Shown: piece by piece, positions 6,387 to 8,106 of the stretch
How positions within the stretch are numbered: the first letter of the stretch is position 1
How the letters are laid out: each line of letters starts with the position of its first letter
Assembly (NCBI GenBank): GCA_041667115.1
Contig: JBAYFO010000092.1
Span: forward strand, 1 to 8,106
Direction of reading: 5' to 3'
DNA from: UBA1563 sp041667115
Lineage (GTDB): Bacteria; Bacteroidota; Ignavibacteria; Ignavibacteriales; Ignavibacteriaceae
Length of the DNA stretch: 8,106 nucleotides
Notes under the pieces: generated by a model
The model's database searches: none
Seen by the model: the letters and a program-made list of their open reading frames with translations, nothing else
What the model was told of the DNA's origin: nothing
Program-made: the position numbers and the translations under genes

Positions 6387-6465
6387 AACCTTCAAGGTTT
6401 GCCTGCAGGAAAACAATCTAACCTTGAAGGTTTGAATACAGGAAAACAACCTAACCTTGAAGGTT
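6387..6465. repeat. Three AACCTTnAAGGTT palindromes at 33-base spacing
   Basis: AACCTTCAAGGTT at 6387-6399, AACCTTGAAGGTT at 6420-6432 and again at 6453-6465 begin exactly 33 bases apart. The spacers of the first two units are also related (both contain CAGGAAAACAA). The first palindrome is the exact reverse complement of the other two, so a 13-base-pair hairpin between units is possible. The array lies 22 bases beyond the stop of the heptad-repeat gene on the minus strand, where it could act as a terminator, or it could be a protein-binding array. It sits in the 190-base gap before the membrane-protein gene, which holds nothing else recognisable. Confidence 0.75.
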
Positions 6466-6486
6466 AGATCCATAGAAACATTTGTT

Positions 6487-6945
6487 TTACGCTAAAAAGA
6501 AGGTTTCTACCACTCTGGAGTGAATTTCTATCACTTTTAACTTAATTTCCATCACTTGGGTCTTCATTCCCACAGCTTTGGACTTGATTTCCATCACTTG
6601 GGTCTTCATTTCCACAGCTTTGGACTTGATTTCAATCACTTTGATCTTCATTTCCACAGCTTTGGACTTGATTTCAATCACTTTGGTCTTCATTTCCACA
6701 GCTTTGGATTTGATTTCCATCACTTTGGAGTGATTTTCCATGGCTTTGGGTTTCATTTCTACAGCCTTGGCTTGAATTTCAACGACTTTGGTCTACTTTT
6801 CTATTCCTTTGGTTTTCATCTCCACAGCCTTGGATAATCTTTCTATTACTTTTGAGTCTCTTTCCAATACTTTTGAATTTATTTCAATCATATTGGATTT
6901 GATTTCCAACTCGCCCTTTTTCATTTTAAGCAAGTGGGAATTCAT
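6487..6945 (-). CDS. Heptad-repeat helical protein, interrupted by an in-frame amber codon
   Basis: One frame runs from ATG 6945-6943 to TAA 6489-6487 (152 codons) and is built almost entirely of seven-residue repeats of the form [VIM]-E-[MI]-K-[ST]-K-[AV], for example IEIKSKA VEMKTKV. The pattern continues through a TAG at 6795-6793 (codon 51), which occupies the fourth, Lys position of a repeat, so AAG to TAG is the simplest origin. The sequence predicts a long, lysine-rich helix with hydrophobic positions 1, 3 and 7, fitting a coiled coil or amphipathic helix. AAAGGAG at 6960-6954 gives an ideal eight-base spacing to this ATG; ATG 6951 is too close. The pump gene ends 24 bases upstream of the start, so the two are probably one operon. 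Residues after the stop could also start at ATG 6756. No signal peptide or known domain is visible; function unknown. Confidence 0.7.
6548..6715. repeat. Tandem array of four 42-base (double-heptad) units
   Basis: Four near-identical 42-base units start at 6548, 6590, 6632 and 6674, each made of two related 21-base halves (on the + strand TCCATCACTTGGGTCTTCATT-like and TCCACAGCTTTGGACTTGATT-like, given here in pieces by type). They encode alternating heptads of the minus-strand gene. More diverged 21-base units continue to about 6945. The gradient from near-identical to diverged units suggests expansion by replication slippage or unequal recombination within the downstream half. Confidence 0.9.
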
Positions 6946-6953
6946 TTCCATTA

Positions 6954-6960
6954 CTCCTTT
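6954..6960 (-). promoter_or_regulatory. Ribosome binding site of the heptad-repeat gene
   Basis: AAAGGAG on the minus strand lies eight bases before ATG 6945, and between the pump stop codon (6971-6969) and the heptad frame. It is the strongest Shine-Dalgarno match in a window where most starts lack one. It fixes the start and argues that the low-complexity frame is a real gene. Confidence 0.65.
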
Positions 6961-6968
6961 GTTTCAAA

Positions 6969-7568
6969 CTACTCAGTAATTTTTAACATTTCCTTTTCAA
7001 CTTCACCAGCCGCAACGTTGCTAACAGATTTTGTCTTCTCGGAGAAGTAGGAATAAATCCCCGGGATAACATACAACGTTAAGATCGTTGAAAAGATCAA
7101 TCCGCCGATAACCGCAATACCCATTGAAACTCTACTGCCTGAGCCCGCACCAAGCGCAAGGGCGATAGGAAGCGTTCCAAGGATAGTGGAGAAGCTTGTC
7201 ATAAGGATGGGACGCAAGCGAAGCCGTGCTGCTTCTTTAACGGCGTCAACTACATTTAGTCCCTGGGACTTTTTCTGATTCGCGAACTCTACAATTAATA
7301 TTCCGTTCTTCGTTACCAATCCGATCAACATAATTTGACCGATCTCGCTAAAAATATTTAACGTCTGATTAAAATACCAGAGCGAGAAAGCCGCTCCTGC
7401 TATCGCCAAAGGAACCGTGAACATAATTATCAGCGGGTCGCGGAAACTTTCGAACTGCGCTGCAAGAATTAAGTAAATCAACACAAGCGCAAGCATAAAG
7501 GTGAAGAGCAAACTAGAAGAACTTTCAACAAAATCTTTTGAAGCGCCGTCCAATGCAGTAGAAAAAGT
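6969..7568 (-). pseudogene. RND efflux transporter (HAE1 type), C-terminal part after an in-frame stop
   Basis: This is the C-terminal ~200 residues of an AcrB-like inner-membrane pump: SSSSLLFTFMLALVLIYLIL starts the helix after the second periplasmic loop. AAQFESFRDPLIIM follows, then TLNIFSEIGQIMLIGL, then TKNGILIVEFAN, whose Lys (codon 7310-7308) corresponds to the proton-relay Lys940 of E. coli AcrB. LRPILMTSFSTILGTLPIALALGAGSGSR-type sequence and a last helix IYSYF complete the membrane part. The frame is continuous with the upstream piece; only TAA 7571-7569 separates them. After the stop the first possible start is a TTG at 7553-7551 with no clear ribosome binding site. It ends in TAG at 6969-6971, just before the heptad-repeat gene. 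Confidence 0.85.
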
Positions 7569-8105
7569 TTAATCTAAAACATTCTTCGCAATTTTATCCA
7601 TCGCTTCAATTCCATCGCCGATAGTTTTACCCGGTGCAAGACTTGCCGATACCGTAGCACTTACATAGCGGTTAAATCTATACAACTGCGGCGGACTACT
7701 TCTTTCTTTAAGCGTAACCAGGTTGTCAAGTTGAATTGATTCGCCTCTGCTATTTCTTAAGTGAAGTGAAGTAAGATCAACCGGTTTGTTTCTATTTTCT
7801 CTTAAAACCTGACCGATAACAGAATATTGTTTCCCGTCCATAATAAAGAATCCGAACCGTTGCCCGCTATATGCAAGTTGCAGAGTTTGCGCTATATCCA
7901 TAGCTGAAACTCCTAGTTCTCTTGCTTTTGTTCTGTTAATTTCAACGGCTATTTCAGGTTTATTGAATTTTAGATTTACATCGACATTTGCAAACGTCGG
8001 GTCTTCTCTTGCTTTATCTAAAAATTTTGGAACAACTTCCCGCAGCTTTTCAAAATTCGGCGCTTGGATAATGTATTGAACAGGTAAACCGCCTCTTCTT
8101 GTTGA
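7569..8105 (-). CDS. RND efflux transporter (HAE1 type), central part, 5' partial, truncated by TAA
   Basis: Read on the minus strand from the right edge, the frame gives GLPVQYIIQAPNFEKLREV and KFNKPEIAVEINRTKARELG. These are followed by DIAQTLQLAYSGQRFGFFIM and DGKQYSVIGQV, then LDNLVTLKERSSPPQLYRFN and SATVSASLAPGKTIGDGI. These match the second periplasmic porter and docking region of AcrB-like proton-driven pumps, which export drugs, solvents or lipids with a periplasmic adaptor and outer-membrane channel. The translation ends at NVLD-stop, where relatives usually continue with an acidic residue and FSTAL; the downstream frame resumes exactly with TFSTALDG. A GAA-to-TAA change would explain it. 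The N-terminal half of the protein and any adaptor gene lie beyond the window. Confidence 0.88.
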   Translation of the reverse strand, partial: STRRGGLPVQYIIQAPNFEKLREVVPKFLDKAREDPTFANVDVNLKFNKPEIAVEINRTKARELGVSAMDIAQTLQLAYSGQRFGFFIMDGKQYSVIGQVLRENRNKPVDLTSLHLRNSRGESIQLDNLVTLKERSSPPQLYRFNRYVSATVSASLAPGKTIGDGIEAMDKIAKNVLD

Positions 8106-8106
8106 A

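Noticed and set aside
6387..6465. Short CRISPR-like array
   Set aside because: Repeats are only 13 bases, spacers are 20 bases and related to each other, and no cas genes are present.
6548..6715. Minisatellite or origin iterons
   Set aside because: The 21-base units keep one open heptad frame with a good start signal, so coding explains the period; no DnaA-like boxes or AT-rich unwinding element were seen.
6556..6837. Plus-strand frame rich in His, Phe and Gly across the repeat array
   Set aside because: It is the complement of the heptad-repeat gene; it lacks a ribosome binding site and its composition follows directly from the repeat on the other strand.
7551..7571. Frameshift in the RND pump
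   Set aside because: Both pieces are in the same frame with continuous family alignment; the lesion is a nonsense codon, not an indel.

Overview
The window looks like a bacterial chromosome segment from the FCB group, most likely Ignavibacteriota or a nearby Bacteroidota lineage. The support is a GWxTD-domain lipoprotein (a family concentrated in FCB genomes), a Bacteroidota-style HAE1 RND pump, an AT-rich composition (about 35-40% GC by eye), and few strong Shine-Dalgarno sites. This placement is inference.

Left part, + strand (1-3543): the 3' part of a gluzincin-type metallopeptidase with a helical-repeat tail, then a CCA-adding tRNA nucleotidyltransferase with an HD domain (cca) six bases later, then a compact ribbon-helix-helix antitoxin / MazF-type toxin pair whose genes overlap by 17 bases.

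Middle part (3544-5699): a 374-base stretch without an intact gene (3544-3917) is not empty. It holds, in order, a copy of the last 16 codons plus stop of cca, a ~97-base imperfect palindrome, and an inverted copy of the last 27 codons plus stop of the Asp/Glu racemase encoded at 4788-5489. This reads as a fossil of an older convergent cca>palindrome<racemase junction. The toxin-antitoxin pair now separates it from the intact cca, and the GWxTD lipoprotein gene separates it from the intact racemase. Both relic tails keep a stop codon but use a different one from the intact gene. A second copy of the palindrome lies upstream of the racemase, and a half copy abuts the racemase stop.

Right part, - strand (5700-8106): a GC-richer six-helix membrane protein of unknown function, an array of three AACCTTnAAGGTT palindromes spaced exactly 33 bases, a very regular heptad-repeat protein gene with a strong ribosome binding site just downstream of an RND pump gene, and the C-terminal part of that pump. 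The heptad gene and the pump gene each carry one in-frame nonsense codon (TAG at 6793-6795, TAA at 7569-7571), so this apparent operon is decaying, recoded, or affected by sequence error.

The most notable items are the two gene-tail duplications around a fossil junction and the interrupted 21-base/heptad-periodic gene.
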